Shown here: positions 26,553-35,354 of the stretch, one piece after another | How the letters are laid out: each line of letters begins with the position of its first letter | Numbering within the stretch: position 1 is the first letter of the stretch | Origin: Flavobacterium aquicola | GTDB taxonomy: Bacteria > Bacteroidota > Bacteroidia > Flavobacteriales > Flavobacteriaceae | Assembly: GCF_003385115.1 (NCBI RefSeq) | Contig: NZ_QUNI01000004.1 | Span: 429,850 to 493,849 of the forward strand | DNA length: 64,000 nt | Direction of reading: 5' to 3' | Position numbers and translations under genes: made by a program | Notes under the pieces: generated by a model | What the model saw: the letters and a program-made list of their open reading frames with translations, nothing else | What the model was told of the DNA's origin: nothing | Database searches by the model: none

Positions 26553-27746
26553 ATGGAACAAACAAGAAAAAGATGGCCCTTGGAATTTAAAATCTGTGCC
26601 GTCACCATCAGCAGGGAGTACAAGAGCGTACTTCGCGTAGCACAAGAGCTCGGTATCAGTAAACACAGCCTCCAGCATTGGAAGAAACTTTACACGGATG
26701 GAAAACTCACCCTACAAAAAACATCTGATTCACATACAAACCGAAAAGAATTATTAAGGTTAAAAAAGGAAATTAAGAATATCAAGCTGGAGCGCGATAT
26801 TCTGGAAAAAAGTGCTGGGCATCTTCTGCAGAAAAGACGGGTACAATATCAATTTATTAAAGAAAACACTGATGTGTTCCCAATTATAAAGATGTGCAAA
26901 ATTTTCAAGGTGGACCCTAGCTGTTACTATAAATGGCTAAAAGGCCTCCCTACGAGCAGAGCGGAACGCAAAGTTTTTGTAACATCCGAGATTTCAAGAA
27001 TTTATCATTGGAGTATGGGCAGGTATGGAAGCGTAAGAATCACTAAAGAATTGTCAACAATAGGCATAAAAACATGCCGGTCTTTTGTTGGAAAGATAAT
27101 GCTGGAGAATCATTTACAAAAGATCCCAAAACTAAAATTCAAAAGAACTACAATCTCTTCTCCTAAATATCCTGTAGCGGAGAATCTGTTAAACCAGAAG
27201 TTTAAAGTGAGTAACCAAAATCAGGTATGGGTATCTGACATCACATATATCGGGACTAAAGAAGGCTGGACTTACCTTACTGCGGTTATGGATCTATTTG
27301 ACCGCAAAGTAATAGGCTGGTCGTTAAGTGAAACCATGAAAGCAAGGGACACCACAATTGTCGCGTTCAAACAAGCCATGCTGAATCGCCCTTTAGATCG
27401 TAACCAGAAATTGATATTTCATTCAGACCGAGGAATCCAATATGCCTGCAAAGACTTTGTTTACCTATTGACAAAAAGAGAGCAGATAGCCCAAAGCATG
27501 AGCAGAAAAGGCAACTGCTATGACAATGCAGTTGCTGAGAGTTTTTTCAAGACATTAAAAACAGAATTAATTTATCAAAACAAATACACCACGATAAAAA
27601 AAGCAAAAAAATCAATCATTGACTATATCAAAAATTTCTATAATAGCTGTAGAAGACATTCCGCTCTTGGAAATTTAACAATAGAGGAATTTCATAATCA
27701 GTATAAAATAAATAGTTGTACAAATGTTGTTCATACAGCTAAATAA
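26553..27746 (+). CDS. IS3 family transposase, single-frame OrfA-OrfB
   Basis: A 397-aa transposase. Residues 1-95 correspond to OrfA: helix-turn-helix KRWPLEFKICAVTISREYKS / VAQELGISKHSLQHWKK and a leucine-zipper region (RLKKEIKNIKLERDILEKS). Residues about 110-397 are OrfB with the DDE core: WVSDITYIGT (first Asp), FHSDRGIQYA (second Asp), NCYDNAVAESFFKTLKTE (Glu). Most IS3 elements make this product by -1 frameshifting between two ORFs; here an AAAAAAG run at 26807-26813 lies at the usual place but the frame is continuous. TATCTTTG at 26524-26531 with TTG 21 bases upstream is a good promoter. I could not define terminal inverted repeats. Confidence 0.9.
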   Translation: MEQTRKRWPLEFKICAVTISREYKSVLRVAQELGISKHSLQHWKKLYTDGKLTLQKTSDSHTNRKELLRLKKEIKNIKLERDILEKSAGHLLQKRRVQYQFIKENTDVFPIIKMCKIFKVDPSCYYKWLKGLPTSRAERKVFVTSEISRIYHWSMGRYGSVRITKELSTIGIKTCRSFVGKIMLENHLQKIPKLKFKRTTISSPKYPVAENLLNQKFKVSNQNQVWVSDITYIGTKEGWTYLTAVMDLFDRKVIGWSLSETMKARDTTIVAFKQAMLNRPLDRNQKLIFHSDRGIQYACKDFVYLLTKREQIAQSMSRKGNCYDNAVAESFFKTLKTELIYQNKYTTIKKAKKSIIDYIKNFYNSCRRHSALGNLTIEEFHNQYKINSCTNVVHTAK

Positions 27747-27756
27747 TTATGTACCT

Positions 27757-27808
27757 GTTCACGAATATCAAGCGTTCACGTTTTCGTGAACATAAATATA
27801 ACGTGAAC
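27757..27808. repeat. Mirror-symmetric four-copy GTTCACG array
   Basis: GTTCACG at 27757-27763 and 27774-27780, then CGTGAAC at 27785-27791 and 27802-27808. Spacers are 10, 4 and 10 bases, so the whole 52-bp block is symmetrical about 27782/27783. It begins 10 bases after the transposase stop. Such an arrangement is expected of a DNA-binding protein acting as a pair of dimers. Confidence 0.85.
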
Positions 27809-28083
27809 AATATGAACAAACAGTAATTATACAGAACGCAATACAACCTTCAATAATATTTTCACAATTATTTCTAGTGCTATTATTTAAAACGATTCGC
27901 ATTATTGATATGTCTAAAATGTTATTTTTTGAACTTAACAAATCTTTTGTGCTGACTTGCAACTTCCATTTTCTACTATGTTAATATTTATTTTGCCATT
28001 AAAATTGACTGTTAAGTTTTCAATGCGTCTGAAATTCTTTATATGTATTTTTGATAAATGCTTTTATTTTACTTGGTTTATTT

Positions 28084-28257
28084 TATTAAATTGAGTTATA
28101 CACTTAGTTATTGCTTGATAATCAGTTAATTGAAGCTGGTTTTTTCATCTAATATTATAAACAACTATAAAGATTGACATTAAAACAGCACTATAAAAAT
28201 AATAAACTAATAATGAGTTCTTTATAAAATTACTTAAGCGTATAACTCAATTATTAA
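28084..28257. mobile_element. MITE-like element 1 with 6-bp target duplication
   Basis: Element 28090-28251 (162 bp) has terminal inverted repeats ATTGAGTTATACACTTAG (left) and, read inward from the right, ATTGAGTTATACGCTTAAG. It is flanked by TATTAA on both sides (28084-28089 and 28252-28257). It carries no gene. The right duplication contains the stop codon of the nucleotidyltransferase gene. A second element with the same termini is at 50837-51020. The rest of the 507-base gap (27809-28083) shows nothing recognisable. Confidence 0.8.
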
Positions 28258-29024
28258 ATATCAAAAGCCCTAACTAACACACCAAACAACTCTTTTACAT
28301 CAATATTTCCTGCCCCCATTTCTTTAAAAATTTGTTTATCAGGTAAGTCATCCTTTACGGTTTCTGTAAAAATTATTATGTCCGATTTAATACTATCTGC
28401 AATGATAAAACTATCTTCGGGAGTTAGTAATAATAACAATCTGAAAACATCCATTTTATGCTTACGCAATTGCTTTTCATCAATTTTTTCTCCGTTTTCT
28501 TTTCGGGCTTTATAGTCTAGAAATGCTTTAGCTTTTAAGCCTATCAAAGCTTCTGTATTTGCCAAATGTATTCCGTTATCAAATTGGCTGTGTTGAATAG
28601 TAAAATTGTAATAATCATCATCCATTAGTATAGCTGATAAACTCGGAATTTCTGTATCAACTGGAATTGGAGTTAAATGTGTTCCCTCCTCCAAATCTAA
28701 TAAATCGGGTATTCGTGAAAACAATTCAATTTGAAAAGGAAATTCTTCTACTTGTGGTTTTATGAAACGATAGTATTTTCGATCTTCCTCACTTTTTTCC
28801 TTGACTTCATAATTTCCTTGTCCTATAAATTCCCAAAAATGTGCTACAAATTTCGGACTTAATGCTTCGATTACTAAAATAATATCAATGTCTTTTGTTG
28901 CTCTCGGCGTTAAACCAACACTGTCAATGATGATGTCACAAGCAGTTCCTCCTATGATGATATAATTATCTGTGAAATCTTTAAAATGTTGTCTAAATAT
29001 TTCTAAACCTCTTACCATATGCAT
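28254..29024 (-). CDS. AbiEii-like nucleotidyltransferase (putative toxin)
   Basis: A 256-aa nucleotidyltransferase of the AbiEii/AbiGii type: IIIGGTACDIIID (about 22-34) gives the GG-S/T motif, and RATKDIDIIL (about 41-50) the D-x-D metal site (Asp45, Asp47). A later acidic position is likely in QIELFSR. In AbiE systems this enzyme is the toxin that blocks growth after phage infection, with the upstream winged-helix protein as antitoxin and repressor. The gene overlaps the upstream one by 13 bases, as toxin-antitoxin pairs often do. An alternative start is Met3. Its stop codon lies in the target duplication of a MITE-like insertion, so the insertion spared the protein. Confidence 0.8.
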   Translation of the reverse strand: MHMVRGLEIFRQHFKDFTDNYIIIGGTACDIIIDSVGLTPRATKDIDIILVIEALSPKFVAHFWEFIGQGNYEVKEKSEEDRKYYRFIKPQVEEFPFQIELFSRIPDLLDLEEGTHLTPIPVDTEIPSLSAILMDDDYYNFTIQHSQFDNGIHLANTEALIGLKAKAFLDYKARKENGEKIDEKQLRKHKMDVFRLLLLLTPEDSFIIADSIKSDIIIFTETVKDDLPDKQIFKEMGAGNIDVKELFGVLVRAFDI

Positions 29025-30004
29025 TTTTCTATTATTTGGTCTAATGCCATATCCGTTCTTTCGTCAATAAATCCATCTTTCAAACTTATGTATAGAGATA
29101 ATGGATCTACATTATTTTTCTTTGTTATTCCTTTTGTGATTAATTCTGGATTGTATTTCCAAACTTCTAAAGCGTAGTTTCCGCTTTCTTTGTTTAGATT
29201 TATTAATTGGTTTGTTTTTTCTAACTCATAGAATTTGTTTTTTTCTATAGCAAAATATTCCAATTTACTAGGATTCATATCGCTATATTCTTCTAATGCT
29301 GTAGCGTTAGAACAATGCATTTTTATTGATGGTTTTTCATCTACATAAACTGTTTTTAGCACTGGATTTATAATATGTTTTTCAATGCTTTTCCAAAGTT
29401 TTGGGATATCAGTTTCGAATACAATATTTTTTTCTTTGGTTCCAACAACCTCAGCAATAGCTAATCGTTTTAAATTTTCTATCGCTTTTGTTATCCCCAT
29501 TTGAGTGTACTGGAATTTTTCTGCTAATTCTTTGAAGGTATATTGACTTAAATTATCTTCTCTGTGCAGTATTTGATATAGCAAAATTAATTGAGCGGAA
29601 GGTAGCAACAGAAATTCTTTTTGATATGCTTTCTCCTTATTGAAATCTTGAATATCTATAAGTAATTCTGCGAGAAACATTTGTTTTCCGGGAACGATGA
29701 AACTAATTTTTTGGTCAATAAGTCTTTTTCGATTTATAGCCGTGATGTCTTCGGTAACAATAATAATTCTTTTGTCTAATACCTTTTGGATTGCTATCAC
29801 TTGTTGTCTTAATTGTGCAGCATTAAAAGCATCTTCTTTATTTACCTTTACTAAAATTAATTCGTGATTATGTAAATGAGTTACATAAAAATTAAAATTG
29901 TTCCTGAAAAGGAACGGTAATTTATTAGTGTACTCTTTTGACAACTCTTTTATTTCAAGGTCTTTCCCTAGTATTTGATGGATATATTCTTTTAATTTTT
30001 CCAT
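29012..30004 (-). CDS. Winged-helix protein, AbiEi-like partner of the nucleotidyltransferase
   Basis: A 330-aa protein with a winged-helix region around residues 140-205: SAQLILLYQILHREDN, then YTFKELAEKFQYTQMGITKAIENLKRL as the DNA-recognition helices. The first 130 residues form a mixed alpha/beta domain that I do not recognise, and the last 110 another. It lies upstream of and overlaps the nucleotidyltransferase gene, the layout of a type IV toxin-antitoxin pair. Four copies of a 10-bp motif cover its promoter region, which fits autorepression of the AbiEi kind. The size is larger than typical AbiEi, so this may be a distinct branch. Confidence 0.7.
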   Translation of the reverse strand: MEKLKEYIHQILGKDLEIKELSKEYTNKLPFLFRNNFNFYVTHLHNHELILVKVNKEDAFNAAQLRQQVIAIQKVLDKRIIIVTEDITAINRKRLIDQKISFIVPGKQMFLAELLIDIQDFNKEKAYQKEFLLLPSAQLILLYQILHREDNLSQYTFKELAEKFQYTQMGITKAIENLKRLAIAEVVGTKEKNIVFETDIPKLWKSIEKHIINPVLKTVYVDEKPSIKMHCSNATALEEYSDMNPSKLEYFAIEKNKFYELEKTNQLINLNKESGNYALEVWKYNPELITKGITKKNNVDPLSLYISLKDGFIDERTDMALDQIIEKCIW

Positions 30005-30065
30005 AATAAACTAATAATTGTTATAATAAACTAGATAGGTTTATTGTGCAAATATAGGTTTATTA
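30004..30065. promoter_or_regulatory. Four-copy operator upstream of the AbiE-like pair
   Basis: TAATAAACTA at 30004-30013 and 30024-30033, then inverted TAGGTTTATT at 30036-30045 and 30055-30064. The direct copies are 20 bases apart and the inverted pair 19, so all lie on nearly the same helix face. The first copy touches the start codon. Confidence 0.7.
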
Positions 30066-30126
30066 TATTAAATATCAATTTATTAATGTATATAATACAT
30101 TGAACTATGTATAAAAATAAACTTAT

Positions 30127-30882
30127 TTATACTTTAAGATAAGTTTTGGAATTGAAACCAATATTCTCATTGTACTTTATATATCCCAATTGGTTAGTTA
30201 CTAATTTAGTATTTCCGATTTGGAAATTACCAACGTTAGAATGATGATGGCCATAAATCCAATAATCAATATCGTTCTCTTCAATTAAGTCTGTTAGGTT
30301 GGTTGCAAAAGCCTCATTGATTTTACTATTAGCATATTTTTCTGGATAATTTACGAAAGTTGGCGCGTGGTGTGTTACAACAATTGTTTTATTATCTGAT
30401 TTTATTGCAAATGCTTTTTGTAGAAATTCGAGACTCTCTTGGTGTAGCAGGTTGTAATCATCAACATTGAATAATCGATCATTATACTTGATTACTTTAA
30501 AATCGGATATTGCTTGTTGAATTGTCCAATACTTGGCTTGAGAAATATTTGACCATAATGTTGAAAAAATCAAATTAACTCCGGTAACTTCTTTAATGCA
30601 ATTGTTTACTAAAAAGATATTCTCCCTAATTTTTGTATCTAAAACTACATCATTATCAATCCTGTCATAGTAATACTCGTGATTTCCTGGTATCCAAAAA
30701 GTCGTTTCGAAATTTCTTGAAATGTAGTTGAAGAAATCTTGATGGTCTTCCATTATTTTAAAAGGTACAATGTCTCCAGCTAAAATAAGTATGTCAGCAA
30801 TTGACTCAATTGGATTATCCAGAATGTATTGTTTGTTGTCAGGGAATTCGAGATGTAGGTCGGAACAATATTGGATTTTCAT
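30127..30882 (-). CDS. Metallophosphoesterase
   Basis: A 251-aa calcineurin-like phosphoesterase. Metal-site motifs in order: YCSDLHLEF (D-x-H, about 5-13), LILAGDIVPF (GD, about 34-43), FWIPGNHEYYYD (GNHE, about 57-68), VVTHHAP (about 162-168) and WIYGHHHSNVG (GHxH, about 203-213). It could act on phosphodiesters, including nucleic acid or nucleotide signals. It is 58 bases downstream of the 1220-aa STAND-like gene on the same strand, so a functional pair is possible, but it may equally be independent cargo. Confidence 0.88.
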   Translation of the reverse strand: MKIQYCSDLHLEFPDNKQYILDNPIESIADILILAGDIVPFKIMEDHQDFFNYISRNFETTFWIPGNHEYYYDRIDNDVVLDTKIRENIFLVNNCIKEVTGVNLIFSTLWSNISQAKYWTIQQAISDFKVIKYNDRLFNVDDYNLLHQESLEFLQKAFAIKSDNKTIVVTHHAPTFVNYPEKYANSKINEAFATNLTDLIEENDIDYWIYGHHHSNVGNFQIGNTKLVTNQLGYIKYNENIGFNSKTYLKV

Positions 30883-30940
30883 AATTGAGAATGTCTTATG
30901 TTTTTACTTTATGGGTTTAATCTATTTAACAAACCTACAA

Positions 30941-33900
30941 TTAATCCCATTCACTAACAAATTCACTTTTTCTTTCGCTTTCAATACTCATTTTAGAATA
31001 CATAATATTTCGATTAATGATTTCTATAAATTCGTAGTAGTTTATTTTATTTTGTTCTACAAGAAAATCTCTTACTTTTTCTAATTGAGATAATTCAAAT
31101 TGCATATTTGGTAACCTACTACCCATTGTAATTCCAGCAGAAGTATAAAAATCGAGTCTTTTGAAAAGTTCTGCATCACAATCTTTATCTAAAATTATTT
31201 TGAGAAAATCTAACATTTTATCTCTATAGATACTGGTAACAATATTGAAAATTAATTCAATCATTTTTTTATTTTCAGTTTTCAATAATTGATTACGTAA
31301 AAAATCAATTTCTTTCTGGCTATCTCCTCTAAATGCAGTTGAAAATTCTGAAGCACGATGAAGAAAAATACTTTTGAAATTCACTAAATAATTAATCATA
31401 TTTTCAAAAACAATTCCATAATTGTCCAAATCCCAAAGTTTCTTGAAATCATTTTGATCAAAATCTCTTCGAGATAAATAGTCTTTATCGTCAAAATTAT
31501 ATTTCAATAAATCAATTATAAAATTAGGGTTTTGTGATAAAATCATCTTTAATACTTCCAAGCTATAATCGAAATGTCTTCTGGAGTTATCTAAATACAA
31601 ATAAATTCTTTCAATTTTTTTTAAGTATTTTATGAAAGAGGATTGGTATTGGTCATTAATGATTTCAAAAAAGTGACCATACATATAGAGGTTATCATTT
31701 AATTCAGTTTTTCGAATTATTATATCGAGTAACTTTTCAATTTCAATTTCAGCATTCAATTGTAAATCTGAAAGCCTTTTTATTATATCATCAATGAACC
31801 AAATATTTTTGAAATCATCTTTTTGTAGTATTTCTATAAGATAATTGTAGTCATCTATTTTTACATACTCACTTGGGATTATCGTAAAAAGCTCTAATAA
31901 ATTAATCTCACTATTTATATTGTTTTTGAATACTAATGTTAGTATTTCGACTTTATCTTTATCAAAATCTATATTTGATATTATTTTTGCAAAGTATAAT
32001 TTTTTTGAATATTCATACTGAAATACATTTTCTAGTATTTTAATAAATAGTTTAAAATCTTTTTTGGCAAGATTTCCTAATATTTCTGAAACGGGATAAC
32101 TTATTGTCTCAAAACAAGAATGATCCCCACTCTTATTCTCGAAAATTATATTCACTGACTGCAGTAAATCTATATAATCATCAAAAGTATAATCTGAAAA
32201 ATTATTAATTATCTTTTCATTTCTTTCAAATTTTTCATCTAATAATAACCATAATTTGAATTCTTTCGAACTAATAAGATTTTTCACTTCTTTTTTCACC
32301 TTAATTTTTAAATAACCAAGTTTCCTTATATAATTATGTACAATTGAAGATTCTCTAAATTCTCCACTATTGAAATTTTCTTCAAAAAACGGAAGTATTA
32401 GTTTTTTCTCAAAATTGATTATTCTTTTTTCATTTTGATGGCGATGTGAATACCTATGTTTATCAAAGAAGTCATATACACTATTTTTTAATTCGGTATT
32501 TTTATAACACTCAAAAATGAACTTAAAAAGTTTAGTTCTAAAATTCTTTTGTTCTACAGTTAGTACAATGTATTCTTGATTAAAGTAGAATTGTCTTCCG
32601 TTTCCACTATAATTACACTCGTAACTCTCAATTAAATATTTATTCGCTATAAAGAGAATAATTTTAGAATAAAAAACACTATTTTCATTAACCTTTGAAT
32701 ATAAAAACTCAAAAAGTTTTATTTGAATTTTATAACCATATTCATAGCTAAACCTTTTATAGGTAAATGATTGTGTAAAAACTTTTAGTACTTTTGTAAA
32801 GAGCAGTTGACTTGATAGTCCGTACTTTAATAATAAAGTCAAAGCCACTTCAAACTTATCCGGTAGGTTTTGGAAATTTACTAAAAGATTGATTATTTTA
32901 TCATCATACGATTCAATAGAATTGTCTTTGTAAATTTCAAACTTGAGAGTATCTATTTCAAAATCCGTTTCTGAACTTATAATTTTGTTTATAAATACTA
33001 TTGTTTCAGTTTCTAAATAAAACCAAAAGCTTTCTAAAAATTTTATTGATCTATCTCGGTCTTCTTGAATAGAATTCCATTTTTGGTTAACATCATACAA
33101 TATCAAATCTTTTATTTCATGAAAACCATAATTGCTAATTATTGGATTTAAAAGAGACATCAATGAAATTTTGCGGTCATCAAAGTGTAAATTCAATAGT
33201 TGTTTAAATGAAATATGTTGCTCTTTAATGAAAATCAAATAGAAAATATATTCTCCAAGAATTTGGTCAGCAATTTTATACGTTTTTTTGTATTCGTCAG
33301 CAATTTCATTTTTTACTAGTAAGCTTAATTTTTCTACTAATTCATTTTTGTTAATGTCAAAATGATTTGAAATTTCATTGATAACACCTGAATTAGAAAT
33401 ATCAATAGATCTAAATAGTGTTAGTATTCCAGCAGTCTTTAATAAAACTAAATCGTCTTTTATACTATTATTAGCAGAAGAAAAATATTCTTCTAATATT
33501 AATGATGCTTTAGTAAGTTTTTCGATTTCTTTATTTAATCCAGCGATGGCTCCCATTAGGGCAATTCTTGGATTTCCTTTTGAAATTGAATGTATTCTAT
33601 CAGTATAATAATCATTAATATTAAATTCAGGGGATTGCAAGATTTTTGCTAATTCAGATTTCTCAAAATTTGCTAATTCAATTAAACCATTTTCTTTGAG
33701 CTGATATTCAATTTCTTGTTTCAAATAATTTCTAACAGTCATTATAATTTTAATGTCACCAGAATTGAATTCATTTTTAAAATTTATAATTGATGTTAAA
33801 TTACTTTTGAGTTTATTAGCATCATCAACAACAATTATATATTTGTTGTCTTTTGTGATTTGTATTTTTAAATCATCCCAAATTAGTTGATTATTGTTTC

Positions 33901-34603
33901 TAATATATTTTACAATATATCCTGGATTACTTTTCAAATAATTTGAAACTAACTGAATTGAAAATTTGGTTTTTCCAACTCCTGCTTGTCCAGTAATTAG
34001 TAAAAAATCATGTTGCTTTAGAAGTTCTATGCTTTTATCCAATTCTGATTCTCTATTAAAAAAGGCATTTGATAATGGTGTAGCAAATTTTGATTTTTCA
34101 TACTGAATTATAAATTCACTCATTTCTAAAATTTGACCTGTATCTATATTCAATCCTAATTCTCTAGACAAAGAAGGAAAGTCTCTAAAAATAATAGTTG
34201 CAAAAGCATCTAAACCAATCACTTCTAGCTTAGTGAATTTATTTATTGAGTTTTTGTGTTCATTCAGTTCTTCCTGAATTTTAGTTGTAATTTCTTGATT
34301 ACAGATTAAAATAATTCTAATTATTTTGTCTGAAGAAACATCATTTTGATTAAAGCAATGTTCAATATCCTTTTTTAGTTTTGGAACTAATTGATTTTTA
34401 TCAATGGTTGTGATTTCACTAAATATATAAGAATCATTATCCGAAATAAAATTATCTGGAGTTCCTTTCTTTGATTTTTCTTTTCCTACAACTAAACCAG
34501 TCGGATTTACAATTGGATATCTATAACCTAGGTATAATCTACAAATATTAGCAAACTTATCTGGATTGCAACTTAGTAATGCTTGTTCTATACTTGTTAT
34601 CAT
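30941..34603 (-). CDS. Large STAND-type ATPase with nuclease-like N-terminus
   Basis: A 1220-aa protein. Residues 1-140 look like a PD-(D/E)xK-type nuclease domain: GTPDNFI (Asp50) then YIFSEITT (Glu63-x-Thr65). After the linker FFNRESELDK comes an NTPase: Walker A GQAGVGKT (about 205-212), Walker B YIIVVDDAN (about 255-263), and a helical lid with NPRIALMGAI. The remaining 750 residues are Lys/Asp/Phe-rich helical repeats, as in sensor regions. This architecture (effector, nSTAND-like ATPase, long sensor) is that of Avs-type antiviral proteins; I cannot place it in a named Avs class. Base composition is more AT-rich than core genes, fitting horizontal transfer. Confidence 0.75.
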   Translation of the reverse strand: MITSIEQALLSCNPDKFANICRLYLGYRYPIVNPTGLVVGKEKSKKGTPDNFISDNDSYIFSEITTIDKNQLVPKLKKDIEHCFNQNDVSSDKIIRIILICNQEITTKIQEELNEHKNSINKFTKLEVIGLDAFATIIFRDFPSLSRELGLNIDTGQILEMSEFIIQYEKSKFATPLSNAFFNRESELDKSIELLKQHDFLLITGQAGVGKTKFSIQLVSNYLKSNPGYIVKYIRNNNQLIWDDLKIQITKDNKYIIVVDDANKLKSNLTSIINFKNEFNSGDIKIIMTVRNYLKQEIEYQLKENGLIELANFEKSELAKILQSPEFNINDYYTDRIHSISKGNPRIALMGAIAGLNKEIEKLTKASLILEEYFSSANNSIKDDLVLLKTAGILTLFRSIDISNSGVINEISNHFDINKNELVEKLSLLVKNEIADEYKKTYKIADQILGEYIFYLIFIKEQHISFKQLLNLHFDDRKISLMSLLNPIISNYGFHEIKDLILYDVNQKWNSIQEDRDRSIKFLESFWFYLETETIVFINKIISSETDFEIDTLKFEIYKDNSIESYDDKIINLLVNFQNLPDKFEVALTLLLKYGLSSQLLFTKVLKVFTQSFTYKRFSYEYGYKIQIKLFEFLYSKVNENSVFYSKIILFIANKYLIESYECNYSGNGRQFYFNQEYIVLTVEQKNFRTKLFKFIFECYKNTELKNSVYDFFDKHRYSHRHQNEKRIINFEKKLILPFFEENFNSGEFRESSIVHNYIRKLGYLKIKVKKEVKNLISSKEFKLWLLLDEKFERNEKIINNFSDYTFDDYIDLLQSVNIIFENKSGDHSCFETISYPVSEILGNLAKKDFKLFIKILENVFQYEYSKKLYFAKIISNIDFDKDKVEILTLVFKNNINSEINLLELFTIIPSEYVKIDDYNYLIEILQKDDFKNIWFIDDIIKRLSDLQLNAEIEIEKLLDIIIRKTELNDNLYMYGHFFEIINDQYQSSFIKYLKKIERIYLYLDNSRRHFDYSLEVLKMILSQNPNFIIDLLKYNFDDKDYLSRRDFDQNDFKKLWDLDNYGIVFENMINYLVNFKSIFLHRASEFSTAFRGDSQKEIDFLRNQLLKTENKKMIELIFNIVTSIYRDKMLDFLKIILDKDCDAELFKRLDFYTSAGITMGSRLPNMQFELSQLEKVRDFLVEQNKINYYEFIEIINRNIMYSKMSIESERKSEFVSEWD

Positions 34604-34969
34604 TGTAATTGTTTAGATTACAAAAATAACTATTTCCTTTTATCATTTACATCTCTTTCAAACCCAATAATTCTTGACTTCTAATATAAGTTATGTCTGT
34701 ATTACTACATTTGCAAAACAATCAAATTAAACTTTTATTTATTGTTTTAAATTGTTTTTTAGAAGTTTCAAAATATTCCTTATCTCTTCACTTTGGTATC
34801 TCTATCAAATGCAACTAAATTGACTTTTTTTTTAACTAAGAACGCTATCGGTTCCCATAACTATTTTACAATTCGAAAGCTGATAATTTGATTGTGATGT
34901 GAGTAACAGACCTCTTTTTGACAAACTGTCCATAGCGTCTGATTAGAATTTCGGCCATCACAATTCTTT
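34604..34969. other. AT-rich spacer without recognisable gene
   Basis: No open frame with coding character, RNA gene or convincing promoter was found here. The sequence separates the STAND gene from the degenerate module copy that starts at 34970. Confidence 0.5.
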
Positions 34970-35096
34970 AGCATTTTAATGTACTATGCACGGACTTTGA
35001 GTGACTAACAACGTCCTAAAACACCACTTTTAAGCAACGAGAAAGATAGGAACATAACTTATTATTACTTAACATCAAAGAATAGGAGGCACAAAA

Positions 35097-35353
35097 ATGA
35101 ACGATAATATAACTAAAGATGATTTAAAGCAATTTAGTCTATTGCTAGTGGAGCAGTTCAAACAAATTATAGAGAAAAAGGTGGCTTAAATCGAGAATGG
35201 CTTAAAAGCCGTATTGTGAGGAAAATAATGGATATGTCTGCTGCATCGTTACTGAACCTCCGAATAACGGGTAAAGTTCGCTTCAAAAAAATTTTAGGGT
35301 CATATTATTACAATAAATCAGATTTAATGAATCTTTTAAATGACGAACACTAA
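35097..35353 (+). pseudogene. Broken HTH (excisionase-like) gene
   Basis: The start matches the intact gene at 47887 (MNDNITKDDLKQF..LLLVEQFKQIIE). A net 16-base loss after ATAGAGA shifts the frame and creates a stop (..KKVA then TAA). Beyond it, the second half (EWLKS..MDMSAAS..VRFKK..YYYNKSDLMNL) persists in another frame to a TAA at 35351. Confidence 0.85.
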
Positions 35354-35354
35354 T

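Noticed and set aside
27757..27808. GTTCACG copies considered as a CRISPR-like array
   Set aside because: Repeat units are only 7 bases, spacers are 4-10 bases, and the second half is inverted.
27768..27962. 64-codon minus-strand frame over the GTTCACG array
   Set aside because: Its start lies in the symmetrical repeat surroundings and the peptide has no coding character.
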